NCBI GenBank assembly: GCA_902806345.1
Contig: CADCWF010000015.1
Span: 1-46,043 of the forward strand
From: an uncultured Thermomicrobiales bacterium
GTDB taxonomy: Bacteria > Chloroflexota > Chloroflexia > Thermomicrobiales > UBA6265
Direction: 5' to 3'
Length of the DNA stretch: 46,043 nucleotides
A program made the translations under genes and the position numbers. The notes beneath the pieces are model-generated. The model had not been told where the DNA came from, did no database searches, and saw nothing but the letters and a program-made list of their open reading frames with translations. The first letter of the stretch is position 1. Each line of letters starts with the position of its first letter. Below, piece by piece: positions 24,912-33,286 of this stretch.

Positions 24912-26096
24912 GTGGGTCCGGTGATCGAGCACGGGATCGGAAACGAGCCGAGTGGAACGCGACTGCGCCGGCGTCGGGTATTGGGCTGGGCGGCCGGGGC
25001 GCTGGCCGTTCCCGTGCTCGGGCGGGGAGGAACCAGGGCGCAGGAGGCGAGTCCGGCGGCCGGGCAAACTCCGGAGCCCTCGCCGGAGACCAGCGCTTCG
25101 CCCGAGGGGAGCGCCACCCCGGCGAGCCGGGAGCCGATCTTCTCGGGCACCCCGGCGGCACGAAGAGGCGCGGTCACGGTCTATTCGGGGCGGAGCGAGA
25201 ACCTCGTCGGGCCGCTGTTCTCCGCGCTCAACGCCGCCTCCGGAATCGACATCGAGGTCCGGTACGCCGGCACCGGCGAACTCGCCGCGACCCTCCTCGA
25301 AGAAGGCGCCAACTCGCCGGCCAGTGCCTTCTTCGCCCAGGACGCCGGAGCCCTCGGGCTCCTGGCGCTAGAGGGTCTCTTCGCCCCGTTGCCTCAGGCG
25401 ATCCTGGACCGGGTGCCCGAGACCTATCGCTCGCCCGAGGGGCTTTGGGTCGGCGTGACCGCCCGTGCCCGGGTGCTGGCCTACAACACCGGATCGGTCG
25501 ACGAGGCGGAGTTGCCGGCTTCGGTGAACGACCTGACCGGGGAGCGGTGGACCGGGACGGTCGGCTGGGCGCCGGAGAATGCGTCGTTCCAGGCCTTCAT
25601 CACGGCGTTCCGGTTGATCGAGGGGGACGATGTCGCCCGTCAGTGGCTCGAGGCGATGATCGCCAACGGGGTCCAAAACTTCGGCGACAGCAACGCCGCG
25701 ATCGTGCGGGCGATCGGCGCCGGCGAGATCGAGGCCGGCCTCGTCAACCACTACTACCTGTATGCGGTCGGTCGGGAGGAAGGGGCCGACTTTCCCGTCG
25801 CCAACCACTTCTTCGCCCCTGGCGATCCCGGCTCGCTGGTCAACGTCGCCGGCTACGGTGTTCTCGCTGATGCTCCGGAGCCGGAGCTGGCCCTGGAGGT
25901 GCTGGAGGCCCTGCTGGGCGACGAGAGCCAGCGATACTTCACCGAGGAGACCAGCGAGTACGCGCTCGTCGAGGGCGTCGAGCCGTTAGCCAGCTTGCCA
26001 CCGCTGGCCGAGATCGGAGCTCCCGATCTCGACCTGAGCGACCTTGCCGATTTGCAGGGAACCCTCGACCTGCTTGCCGAGGTCGGTCTGATCTAG
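24912..26096 (+). CDS. Iron-type (FbpA/FutA-like) ABC solute-binding protein
   Basis: Periplasmic-binding-protein fold of the family that includes ferric-iron carriers. The N-terminus has a Tat-like signal (LRRRRVLGWAAGALAVPVLG) followed by a Pro/Ser/Ala/Thr linker to about residue 85. The mature part starts VTVYSGRSENLVGPLFSALN and holds AFFAQDAGALGLL, LWVGVTARARVLAYNT and AGEIEAGLVNHYYLY. The NHYYLY tyrosine pair corresponds to the iron-ligand tyrosines of the family. 394 residues. The GTG at 24912 has GGGAGGAG upstream. No permease or ATPase follows, so the importer partners must be elsewhere. Iron specificity is inferred from the family. Confidence 0.88.
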   Translation: MGPVIEHGIGNEPSGTRLRRRRVLGWAAGALAVPVLGRGGTRAQEASPAAGQTPEPSPETSASPEGSATPASREPIFSGTPAARRGAVTVYSGRSENLVGPLFSALNAASGIDIEVRYAGTGELAATLLEEGANSPASAFFAQDAGALGLLALEGLFAPLPQAILDRVPETYRSPEGLWVGVTARARVLAYNTGSVDEAELPASVNDLTGERWTGTVGWAPENASFQAFITAFRLIEGDDVARQWLEAMIANGVQNFGDSNAAIVRAIGAGEIEAGLVNHYYLYAVGREEGADFPVANHFFAPGDPGSLVNVAGYGVLADAPEPELALEVLEALLGDESQRYFTEETSEYALVEGVEPLASLPPLAEIGAPDLDLSDLADLQGTLDLLAEVGLI

Positions 26097-26144
26097 GAGA
26101 CCGCGGCGCTCCTCGGGCGACCGCGGCGAAGAGATCCCGATGGT

Positions 26145-26172
26145 ACCCGCCCCGGCTGAGACTGGGGCGGGT
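26145..26172 (+). terminator. Terminator-like hairpin after the solute-binding protein
   Basis: ACCCGCCCC and GGGGCGGGT (9 bp, perfect) flank a 10-base loop, about 50 bases past the stop codon. The following bases are not U-rich. Confidence 0.6.
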
Positions 26173-26214
26173 TCGCCCCTGCCAACGCGGCGGTTCGGGG
26201 ACGGGGCGGTTTGC

Positions 26215-26220
26215 TAGACT
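26215..26220 (+). promoter_or_regulatory. Extended -10 element, probably giving a leaderless mRNA
   Basis: TTTGCTAGACT carries the TGn extension plus TAGACT. Its last base is only 6 bases before the ATG at 26227, so a start site 6-7 bases downstream would begin the transcript at or next to the start codon. Confidence 0.5.
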
Positions 26221-26226
26221 CGGGGC

Positions 26227-27000
26227 ATGATGCGGCGCTGGTGGAGGAGGAGACGGGGCGACGTGACCGACCTAGCCGGCGAGGTCGTCGAAGCTGCTCA
26301 GGGCCGATTGGTCCGTCGCGGCGACCTGGTCGAGCTGCGGAGCCACGTCCCGGCGAATCGGGAGGCATTCCAACGTTGGTACGCGGACCCAGAGATCGCT
26401 GCGCTCCTCCGGCACGACCAGGAGCCCCTGACCGCGTTCCAATCGAAAGGCTACTTCGACACGTTCATCCTGCCGCTCTCGGCTCGCGGGTGGTGCTATG
26501 CCATCCACGAGCGCGCCGAGGGCCGGCTGGTCGGGACCACGGCGCTCACCGACGTGACGAACCGCGACGCCGGTCGCTCGGCGCTCTTCCGGATTGTGAT
26601 CGGGGAGAAGGACGCCTGGGGACGCGGCCTCGGGACGGAGGCAACGCGGCTGGCCGTTGAGGAAGCGTTCGAGACGCACGACCTCGACGAGGTGCGGCTC
26701 GAGGTGTTCAGCCACAACCCGAGGGCGATCGCCGCCTATACCCGGGTTGGCTTCGTCCGCACTGGGGAGCACGTCGAATGGGTGGCGCGCCGCCGCCTGG
26801 AGCTGCGGGTCGTCGAGATGGCGCTCGCCCGCGGCGATGATGGGGAGACGCCGGAGGCAGTGTTCCAGGCGGACGGCGACCGCGACGGCTGGGTCGAAGG
26901 CGTCGAAGTGGGGCAGGAAACCGAAGGCGCGGATCGTGCGTCTCGTTCACCGGCGATCGAAACGAAGCGGCGCGCCGACGATTCATCGACGGTCGAGTGA
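26227..27000 (+). CDS. GNAT-family N-acetyltransferase (RimJ/RimL-like)
   Basis: Acetyl-CoA-dependent acetyltransferase of 257 residues. The core fold begins near residue 30 (LVELRSHVPANREAFQRWYADPEI), with the acetyl-CoA loop WGRGLGTEATRLAVEEAFE near residue 137 and the C-terminal VFSHNPRAIAAYTRVGFVRTGE. These are RimJ/RimL-type signatures, whose members modify protein N-termini, aminoglycosides or small amines. The N-terminus is very basic (MMRRWWRRRRGD), and a C-terminal tail of about 55 residues is acidic and low in complexity. No Shine-Dalgarno stands before the ATG, in line with a leaderless transcript. The substrate is unknown. Confidence 0.85.
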   Translation: MMRRWWRRRRGDVTDLAGEVVEAAQGRLVRRGDLVELRSHVPANREAFQRWYADPEIAALLRHDQEPLTAFQSKGYFDTFILPLSARGWCYAIHERAEGRLVGTTALTDVTNRDAGRSALFRIVIGEKDAWGRGLGTEATRLAVEEAFETHDLDEVRLEVFSHNPRAIAAYTRVGFVRTGEHVEWVARRRLELRVVEMALARGDDGETPEAVFQADGDRDGWVEGVEVGQETEGADRASRSPAIETKRRADDSSTVE

Positions 27001-27025
27001 AAGCCGGCCCGCACGCGCGTTCTGT

Positions 27026-27054
27026 TTGACACTGGCACGGCCGGCTCCTAGACT
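27026..27054 (+). promoter_or_regulatory. Consensus promoter of the small membrane protein
   Basis: TTGACA (27026-27031) and TAGACT (27049-27054) are separated by exactly 17 bases, the best full promoter in the plus strand of this window. Transcription should start near 27061, leaving a leader of about 100 bases. Confidence 0.75.
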
Positions 27055-27164
27055 GCCGATTGGGGGCGATGTTCGGGAGCCCAAGATCAACGCTCGCGCG
27101 GGATTGGGGATCACGCGCGGCGGGGCGAACGGAGATCGGCGAACGACAAGGGAGGGGATTCAGC

Positions 27165-27290
27165 GTGAGCGAGAATGAACGCCGCGCCGATGATACGCTG
27201 CGGGCCTCGGATTTGCTGGCGCGCGGCGCCACCGTGGTGCTGTTGATCGTGACGGCGCTGCTCGCCATCATGGCCATCCAGCCGTTGTAG
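27165..27290 (+). CDS. 41-residue single-span membrane protein
   Basis: A GTG at 27165 with GGGAGGGG about seven bases upstream starts a 41-residue protein with a charged N-terminal half (SENERRADDTLRASDLLARG) and one C-terminal membrane span (ATVVLLIVTALLAIMAI). A consensus promoter lies 110 bases upstream and an intrinsic terminator 50 bases downstream, so this is a self-contained transcription unit of about 310 bases. I recognise no family. The long leader could also mean the RNA itself has a function. Confidence 0.65.
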   Translation: MSENERRADDTLRASDLLARGATVVLLIVTALLAIMAIQPL

Positions 27291-27342
27291 CCGGAGCGGT
27301 GGTCCGGAACCCGAGCACCACCGCCACCACACGCAGGCCGCC

Positions 27343-27375
27343 GGCCCGGGGATTCTTCCCCGGGCCGTTTCGTTG
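27343..27375 (+). terminator. Intrinsic terminator of the small-protein transcript
   Basis: GGCCCGGGGA and TCCCCGGGCC form a perfect 10-bp stem with a TTCT loop (27343-27366), followed by the T-rich GTTTCGTTG. It is the most canonical terminator in the window. Confidence 0.85.
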
Positions 27376-27456
27376 CCTCGCAACCTCCACGGAGCCGGAT
27401 CGGCGGTGATCTGACAAACTGGGCGTCGCGTGGCGCAGGAGCGGAGGGAGGAGACG

Positions 27457-28782
27457 ATGCGGGGGCTGCGACGATCGGCGTGGGTGCGCGTAGCGGCGAC
27501 GATCGGCGCGCTCGCCGTGCTGATCGGGACGCTACCGGCCATCACGTGGGCGCAGGACGGGCGGGCCTCGGTTCGGGTGATCCACGGCGTCTCTGACGCC
27601 GGCCCGATCGACCTCTACATCGACGGGGCAATCGCGGTCGTCGGCGCCTCCTTCCCGAGCGTCACCGACCCGCTCGACATCGAGGGGGGCGAACACCGGA
27701 TCGTGGTCGCCCCCTCCGGCTCGGGGCCTGATGCGGCGCTCGTTGATTCGACGCTGACGATCGACGCCGGGACCACCGCCGAGATCGCCGTGGTCGGGGG
27801 ACTGACGGGGTTGAACGCGGTGCTGTTCGCGGTGGACCGGTCGCCGCTGGCCGACGACGAGGCGCGGATCCGCATCGTCCACGCCAGCCCGGACGCCGGC
27901 TCGATCGACCCGGTTATCGTCGATGCCGACGCGCTCTTTCCGTCCATCGACTACCTGCTGGCGACGGAGTACGTCGAGGTCGCGGCTGGTGGGTATTCGC
28001 TGGAGCTGCGGTTGGCCGATGACGAGACCGAGCCCCTGACGGTTCCCGATCTCGAGATCGAGGCGGACACCGTGACCGATGTCTACGTCGTGGGACAGGT
28101 CGGCGACGGCACGTTGCAGCCGCTGCTGGTCGGGGCGCGGGCGCAGGAGGGCGAGCCGGTGGTAGTGGAGGAGCCCGCGGACGAGGCTCCCCCGCTTGAC
28201 GCCGATCCAGCGATCGATGCCGATGCGGACGCGGGTGCGGGTGCAGCGTCCGCCGTGGCGGAGTCTCTCCCCGGGCCGGCGTCGCTCCGGGCGGGCACCT
28301 GCGCCGAGCTGGGGAACGAAGTCGCGCCCATCGCGGAGGTCGCCGCCGCCTCGGGTGCCGAGGTGGGGCCGCAGGGCGGGCCGGCGATCGGCAACGGGTT
28401 CGCGACCATCCCGGTCGCCTTCGAGGCGATCGTCGCGGCGGAGCACGCGATCGTCGTCGGCGGCGACGACGCCCCGACGGCGTGCGGCGAGGTCGGCGGG
28501 CGGCTGACCGAGGACGGCGCCCTGGCGGTGCCGCTGCTCGCCGGGAACGGTGCCCCCCGCGGCGTTGCCGTGCTCTACCCGAACGTGCTCGACCCGACGA
28601 CGACGGACGTTTCGGTCTTCTTCGTGCCCCGTCTCGTCGCCGAGGGTGGTACCACGGACGACGAGACCGACGAGACGGCGGCACCCGACTCGGCGGCGGA
28701 GTCACCAGTGTCGGTCACGATCGAGGCGGTCGGGACCCCCACCGGGACGGCCGATCCGGCCGTCGAGCAGGCCGGAGCCTAG
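27457..28782 (+). CDS. Secreted DUF4397 domain protein
   Basis: A 441-residue secreted protein of unknown function. The ATG at 27457 has GGAGGGAGGAG before it and starts a Sec signal (RGLRRSAWVRVAATIGALAVLIGTLP in outline, ending near AQDG). Two DUF4397 modules follow: ASVRVIHGVSDAGPIDLYIDG (about 34-54) and ARIRIVHASPDAGSIDPVIVD (about 130-150), each with the family's RVIHASPDA-type motif. A Pro/Glu/Asp/Ala linker near residue 240 leads to a third domain with two Cys (GTCAEL, TACGEV) and a Thr/Glu-rich C-terminal tail. DUF4397 proteins are thought to act at the cell surface. It has no obvious partner gene. Confidence 0.85.
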   Translation: MRGLRRSAWVRVAATIGALAVLIGTLPAITWAQDGRASVRVIHGVSDAGPIDLYIDGAIAVVGASFPSVTDPLDIEGGEHRIVVAPSGSGPDAALVDSTLTIDAGTTAEIAVVGGLTGLNAVLFAVDRSPLADDEARIRIVHASPDAGSIDPVIVDADALFPSIDYLLATEYVEVAAGGYSLELRLADDETEPLTVPDLEIEADTVTDVYVVGQVGDGTLQPLLVGARAQEGEPVVVEEPADEAPPLDADPAIDADADAGAGAASAVAESLPGPASLRAGTCAELGNEVAPIAEVAAASGAEVGPQGGPAIGNGFATIPVAFEAIVAAEHAIVVGGDDAPTACGEVGGRLTEDGALAVPLLAGNGAPRGVAVLYPNVLDPTTTDVSVFFVPRLVAEGGTTDDETDETAAPDSAAESPVSVTIEAVGTPTGTADPAVEQAGA

Positions 28783-28809
28783 CCTGGAACGGGCTGGAGC
28801 CGGGCGAGG

Positions 28810-30261
28810 CTACGCCCCCTCGGCTCGGTCCAGGAATTCCCGGGCGATGCGCTCTGCCGACTCCGCATCGTCCTGGCGGAGGTCGCCGTCGATCACCATC
28901 TCGCGCAGGTGGTCCTTGACGCGCTTGATCCAGATGCCGGGGGGGTGCCCGAAGATCCGCATCAGGTCGTCCCCGTCGAGCGGGCTACGGAGGCGGGCGA
29001 GGTCGGCATCGGCCTGCAGCCGGGCAACGTGCTGCTGGAGCTGCGTCACGCGGTCGGCCGCCTGACGCCGCTTGGCCTCCCGACCGGAGGTGACGTCGGC
29101 GGCGGCGAGGTCGAGCAGATCGTCCCAGACCTCGCCCGCGTCCAGCACCAGCCGACGAACGGCGCTGTCGGTCCAGTCGGGTTCGTAGACCGTGGGTCGG
29201 CCGTGGAGCTCGACGAGGCGGACGACCGATGCCTGGGTTGCCTTGTCCGCCTTGAGCCGCTGCAGCACGCGGGAGGCGAGGTCAGCCCCGACCCGCTCGT
29301 GGCCGAAGAAGTGGACCTCTCCCGTCTCGTCGATCCCCCGCGTCAGCGGTTTCGCGGCATCGTGAAGGAGGGCGGCCCAGCGGACCGGCGGGCGCGGCGG
29401 CGCCTGTTGTACCACTTGCAGGGTATGGTCCCAGAGGTCTTTTTCCCGATACCCTCGGCGTTGCGCTGCTTCAGACTCCGCCGCGAGCGGGATCAGTTCG
29501 GGCAGAACGACGGCGATCAGACCGGTGCGCCGGAGCAGGTCGAGCCCGTGGTCGGCGAAGGGACCGGTCAGCAGCCTGGTCAGCTCGGCCAGGACGCGTT
29601 CCTTGCTGATTCGCCCGAGCGAGGGAGCCTGGCGTTGCATCGCGTCTTCGGTCGCTCGGTCCACGCGGAAACCGAGTTGGGCGACGAAACGGGCCGCCCG
29701 GAGGAGCCGCAGGGGGTCTTCGCCGAACCGCTCGTCGGCATCGCCGACGGCGCGGAGGACGCCCTGGGCAATGTCGGCCTGGCCGCCGAACGGGTCGACG
29801 ATCCGGCCCGAGCGGGGGTCGGCTGCGATGGCGTTGGCGGTGAAGTCCCGGCGGGCGAGGTCGTCGCCGAGGCTGACCCCGAAGCGGACCGCCGGGAAGC
29901 GGGTATCGTCGGGGTAGTGCTCGGCCCGGTAGGTGGTGATCTCGGCGACGACCCGCTCTCGATCGGCGGCAAACACGGCGCCGACGGTGCCGTACTCCTG
30001 GCCGATGCGGAAGATGGAGCTGGCACCGGCGTCGGTGGCCAGGGATTCGGTCCGTTCCGGCAGCGCAGAGGTGGTCAAGTCGAGATCGGCCGGCAGTGGT
30101 CGACGGAGCAGCGCGTCGCGGACGATGCCACCGACGAGGTACAGCTCTTCCCCGGCCCCCGTCCATTGGGTGCCAAGCGCGTCGGCGACGAGCCGCTGAC
30201 CCGGGGCGAGCGCCGCGAGGATGCCGGCGGGTGCGTGGGGATGACCGGGGCCGGCTGTCAT
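28810..30261 (-). CDS. cca: CCA tRNA nucleotidyltransferase / poly(A) polymerase family protein with HD domain
   Basis: Class II nucleotidyltransferase that adds or repairs the tRNA CCA end, 483 residues. From the ATG at 30261, YLVGGIVRDALL (residues 41-52) and the catalytic Asp59 and Asp61 in ADLDLTT form the active site. RRDFTANAIA, VDPFGGQADI and EDPLRLLRAARFVAQLGF are the head and neck motifs. An HD phosphohydrolase domain follows (AALLHDAAKP near residue 285, HERVGADLASRVL). CCA-adding enzymes, poly(A) polymerases and A-adding enzymes share this layout, so the exact activity is uncertain. It is convergent with the DUF4397 gene, only 27 bases apart, and divergent from the CorC-like gene. 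Confidence 0.88.
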   Translation of the reverse strand: MTAGPGHPHAPAGILAALAPGQRLVADALGTQWTGAGEELYLVGGIVRDALLRRPLPADLDLTTSALPERTESLATDAGASSIFRIGQEYGTVGAVFAADRERVVAEITTYRAEHYPDDTRFPAVRFGVSLGDDLARRDFTANAIAADPRSGRIVDPFGGQADIAQGVLRAVGDADERFGEDPLRLLRAARFVAQLGFRVDRATEDAMQRQAPSLGRISKERVLAELTRLLTGPFADHGLDLLRRTGLIAVVLPELIPLAAESEAAQRRGYREKDLWDHTLQVVQQAPPRPPVRWAALLHDAAKPLTRGIDETGEVHFFGHERVGADLASRVLQRLKADKATQASVVRLVELHGRPTVYEPDWTDSAVRRLVLDAGEVWDDLLDLAAADVTSGREAKRRQAADRVTQLQQHVARLQADADLARLRSPLDGDDLMRIFGHPPGIWIKRVKDHLREMVIDGDLRQDDAESAERIAREFLDRAEGA

Positions 30262-30515
30262 GGTCGGACTGGCCTCGCGGCGAGCGGATGAGAGGCGCCG
30301 GGCGCGCGGCGGGTTCGGCTGAGTGTAGCGCGGCCTCCCCAGGGAGGTTCGTGGACGCGAGCGGACTGTCGGGCAGCGCCCGCCGCGGGGCGGCGGGGGA
30401 CCCCCCGGTTCGGGTGAGGGGTTGATTCCCAGTCGTCGGTCGTCACTCGTCACGGCGACCGCGGGCTGCCAATCTGCGCTATGCTTTTTCGTTGTGCCGC
30501 ACCGGTTCCGTCCCC

Positions 30516-31955
30516 ATGAGGGACCCGGGCCGAGCGGTTTTGAGGTCGGAAAGGATCGCTCCTATTAGTACCCCGTTGGCCCTGCTGGCGGTCGTCGTTC
30601 TCGTGGTTCTGAACGGCTTCTTCGTGGCGACCGAGTTCGCCCTGGTCTCGGTGCGGCGGACGCGGATGCAGCAACTCGCCGCCGACGGCAACCGGCGGGC
30701 GGCGGCGGTGCTCGACCGGCTCGACAACCTCGACACCTATATCGCCGCAACCCAGCTCGGGATCACGATGGCCAGCCTCGGTCTCGGCTGGCTGGGGGAG
30801 CCGGCGATCGCCCGCCTGATCGAACCGCTCTTCGCCTCCCTCGCATTCATCCCCGAGGCGACGCGGAACGCGGCCGAGCACACGGTGGCCTTTGCCGTCG
30901 CCTTCTCCATCATCACGACCCTCCACATCGTCATCGGCGAGCTCGCCCCGAAGAGCCTTGCCCTCCAGCGGCCAGACCAGACCTCCCTCGCGACGGCTGG
31001 CCCAATCCACCTCTTCCTGCTGCTGTTCAAGCCCGTCATCCATGCCCTGAACGCCGTCGGCAACGCCGTAGTGCGTCTCGTCGGCGTCGAGCCGGCGGCG
31101 GGCCACTCCCTCGTCCAGTCCGCCGACGAACTCCGCCTGGCGGTCGACGCCAGCCGCGCCGCGGGGCTGGTCGAGGAGGCCGCCCAGGATCTGGTCGACC
31201 GCGCGTTCCTGTTCACCGATCTCACCGCTCGGCAGGTGATGGTGCCACGGACGACGATGACCGCGGTCCCGCTCGACGCCGGGTTGGACGGCATCCTCGA
31301 AACGGCCACCGAGTCCGGTCACTCGCGGTTGCCGGTGTACGCCGGGGACATCGACCACATCGTCGGCGTCGTCAACGTCAACCGGCTGCTGCCGCGCTTG
31401 CGGGCGGAGCGGCTCGCGCTGGCGCGGGGCGAGACGCTGCCGCTGTTCGACATCAGGGAGGTGATGGGCGAGGTGCTGGCGGTGCCCGAGCTAGCGCCCG
31501 CGGTCAACCTGCTGGAGCGGCTCCGTGACACCCATACCCCGCTCGCGATCGTGATCGACGAGTTCGGCGGGACGGCCGGGTTGGTGACCCTCGTCGACCT
31601 GGTCGAGAGCCTCGTCGGCGAGATCGACGACGAGCAGGACCCGATTGCGCCGGCCACGCCGGCCGCGATTGACGGCAGCTTCGGTCTCGACGGGATGACC
31701 ACCTTGGTTGAAGCGCGCGAGTTCCACGATCTCAACTTGGAGGACGATGAGTACGACGTCGAGACGGTGGGCGGCTACGTGTTCAGCCGCCTGGGGCGGC
31801 CGGCCGCGATCGGCGACGAGGTGGAGACGCCGGACGGCCAGACGCTGCGGGTCGAGGAGTTGAACGGCCTGCGGATCGCCCGCCTCCGGGTCCTGCCGCG
31901 GCGGCAGCCAGAGGCGGATGTCACGGCAACCGTCGAGGCAATGGGGGCCGCGTGA
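30516..31955 (+). CDS. CorC/HlyC-family (DUF21-CBS) membrane protein
   Basis: Integral membrane protein with an N-terminal DUF21/CNNM domain: spans at LALLAVVVLVVLNGFF, AATQLGITMASLGLGWL and HTVAFAVAFSIITTLHIVIGE, the conserved IGELAPKSLALQ, and a last span LFLLLFKPVIHAL. Two CBS domains follow (VMVPRTTMTAVPLD to SRLPVYAGDIDHIVGVVN, and LAIVIDEFGGTAGLVTLVDLVE) and then a CorC_HlyC transporter-associated domain (GGYVFSRLGRPAAIGDEV). The family is linked to Mg2+/Co2+ efflux or homeostasis. The ATG at 30516 lacks a good ribosome-binding site; a TTG at 30492 or 30576 is possible. A -10-like TATGCT lies at 30480. The next gene overlaps the stop by four bases. Confidence 0.92.
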   Translation: MRDPGRAVLRSERIAPISTPLALLAVVVLVVLNGFFVATEFALVSVRRTRMQQLAADGNRRAAAVLDRLDNLDTYIAATQLGITMASLGLGWLGEPAIARLIEPLFASLAFIPEATRNAAEHTVAFAVAFSIITTLHIVIGELAPKSLALQRPDQTSLATAGPIHLFLLLFKPVIHALNAVGNAVVRLVGVEPAAGHSLVQSADELRLAVDASRAAGLVEEAAQDLVDRAFLFTDLTARQVMVPRTTMTAVPLDAGLDGILETATESGHSRLPVYAGDIDHIVGVVNVNRLLPRLRAERLALARGETLPLFDIREVMGEVLAVPELAPAVNLLERLRDTHTPLAIVIDEFGGTAGLVTLVDLVESLVGEIDDEQDPIAPATPAAIDGSFGLDGMTTLVEAREFHDLNLEDDEYDVETVGGYVFSRLGRPAAIGDEVETPDGQTLRVEELNGLRIARLRVLPRRQPEADVTATVEAMGAA

Positions 31956-32380
31956 AGTCGGTGACCGGCGGCGGCCCGAAGGCGCCCCGTTCGTCGTCGT
32001 GGGACACGATCGGCGAAAGCGTCGAAGCTGCGGTCCGGACGGTCGACGCCGACAGCCGGGCGCGGACCCACCTGGCGAACGAACGGACGTTTCTTGCATG
32101 GTTGCGGACGGGGTTGAGTCTCGTCGCGCTCGGCATCGCCGTTGCCCACTTTCTGGAGCCCCGGGAGGGCCAAGGGCTGGGCTTCGCCGTCATCCTCGGG
32201 GTGATCCTGGTGGCGAGCGGGATGCTCGTCACCGCGGAAGGGGGGCGCCGGTTCATCCGGGCGCGTGACCAGATCGAGGCAGAAACCTACCGGCCCGATG
32301 CCCCGGCTGTGATCCTGTCCGTCTTCCTGGTGGCCGTGGCGGGGGTGGCCTCACTTGCCTACATCGTCTGGTTTGGCTGA
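31952..32380 (+). CDS. DUF202 (YidH-like) membrane protein
   Basis: A 142-residue inner-membrane protein of the DUF202 family, function unknown. The signature RTHLANERTFLAWLRTGLSLVALGIAVAHFL (about residues 38-68) leads into the first span; two more spans are GFAVILGVILVASGMLV and AVILSVFLVAVAGVASLAYIV. The GTG start is within the stop of the CorC-like gene (GTGA overlap), so translation is coupled. The long polar N-terminus (about 35 residues) is unusual for the family. Confidence 0.88.
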   Translation: MKSVTGGGPKAPRSSSWDTIGESVEAAVRTVDADSRARTHLANERTFLAWLRTGLSLVALGIAVAHFLEPREGQGLGFAVILGVILVASGMLVTAEGGRRFIRARDQIEAETYRPDAPAVILSVFLVAVAGVASLAYIVWFG

Positions 32381-32390
32381 GGAAGCAGCG

Positions 32391-32993
32391 ATGGCGGTGG
32401 GAACGCGACGAGGCGGCGGTCGGGCGGGGATGCCGGCCGAACACGCCCTGCTCGGGCTTCTGGCGATGGGGGAGGAGCGGTATCCGAGTTCCGGTTACGG
32501 CTATGACCTGGCCCGCCATTTCGCCGATGGCCAACCCCTGGCCGCCGTGCTACGGCTTGAACCGGGGATGCTCTACCACCACCTGAAAAAGCTGGCGAGC
32601 GCCGGGTTGGTGGAGGCCACCGAGGAAGCCCTTCCAGGTCGTCCGACCCGGCGGCTCTATGCGCTGACCGCATCCGGCCGGACCGAATTGGAGCGCTGGT
32701 TGCGGGAGCCTGTCGCCCACACCCGGGAGATCCGGCTCGAGTTCCTGGTCAAACTCTTCTTCGTCCGCCTGCTGGCGCCGAACCAGACGCGACCGCTGGT
32801 CGCCGGGCAGCAGGCGGTGCTGGAGCAGCTCGCCGGGTCGTTGCGGGGCCAACTTGGCCGACTGGAGCGGGAGGATCGACCCGACGCCGGCTACCACCGG
32901 CTGGTCCTGGAGCTGCGCCTCGCTCAGACCGAAGCGGCGGTCGCGTGGCTGGAACGGGTCGGCGAGGGGGAGCCGGCGGGCACCGGTGGTTAA
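32391..32993 (+). CDS. PadR-family transcriptional regulator
   Basis: Winged-helix DNA-binding protein of 200 residues. HALLGLLAMGEERYPSSGYGYDLARHF starts the PadR domain near residue 18, and GMLYHHLKKLASAGLVEA with RRLYALTASGRTELERWL is the recognition helix and wing. The C-terminal half is the helical dimerisation arm (about residues 110-195). The ATG at 32391 has GAGGAAG upstream. PadR proteins commonly repress drug-efflux transporters in response to a ligand, and an ABC exporter follows, so it may control that gene. The hairpin between them argues that the two are not simply one operon. Confidence 0.9.
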   Translation: MAVGTRRGGGRAGMPAEHALLGLLAMGEERYPSSGYGYDLARHFADGQPLAAVLRLEPGMLYHHLKKLASAGLVEATEEALPGRPTRRLYALTASGRTELERWLREPVAHTREIRLEFLVKLFFVRLLAPNQTRPLVAGQQAVLEQLAGSLRGQLGRLEREDRPDAGYHRLVLELRLAQTEAAVAWLERVGEGEPAGTGG

Positions 32994-32996
32994 AAC

Positions 32997-33038
32997 ACCG
33001 ACCCGGTCTGGCGCGTTGGCGCCGATGACCGGGTCGGT
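32997..33038 (+). terminator. Hairpin between padR and the ABC exporter gene
   Basis: ACCGACCCGGTC (32997-33008) and its exact complement GACCGGGTCGGT (33027-33038) form a 12-bp stem whose loop holds a second small GGCGC/GCGCC stem. A GGGGGTTTGGGG tract follows. It probably ends the CorC-DUF202-PadR transcript. Confidence 0.65.
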
Positions 33039-33286
33039 GGGGGTTTGGGGAGGGATGATTCCGGAGCGTGTGCGGCGCTCCGTGGTCTGGGAGGGCGGGG
33101 AGCGTTGGGGACCACTCCTCCGCTTGCCCCTATCTACGCCGGCCGGGCCGCGTCGGATTCATGGGTCGGGTAATTGGCAACCGAAACCTGTTGCGGCCGC
33201 CGCAACTCGCGGCGGGCCGCGCGGCGCTTGTGGGGCACACTCCGTCCCACGGCAGGCGGCGGGGTTTTCGCAGGAGTAGAGCGACG

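Noticed and set aside
32994..33286. N-terminal extension of the ABC exporter frame (from 33068)
   Set aside because: Low-complexity translation crossing a hairpin region; the ATG at 33287 has AGGAG upstream and gives a normal exporter.
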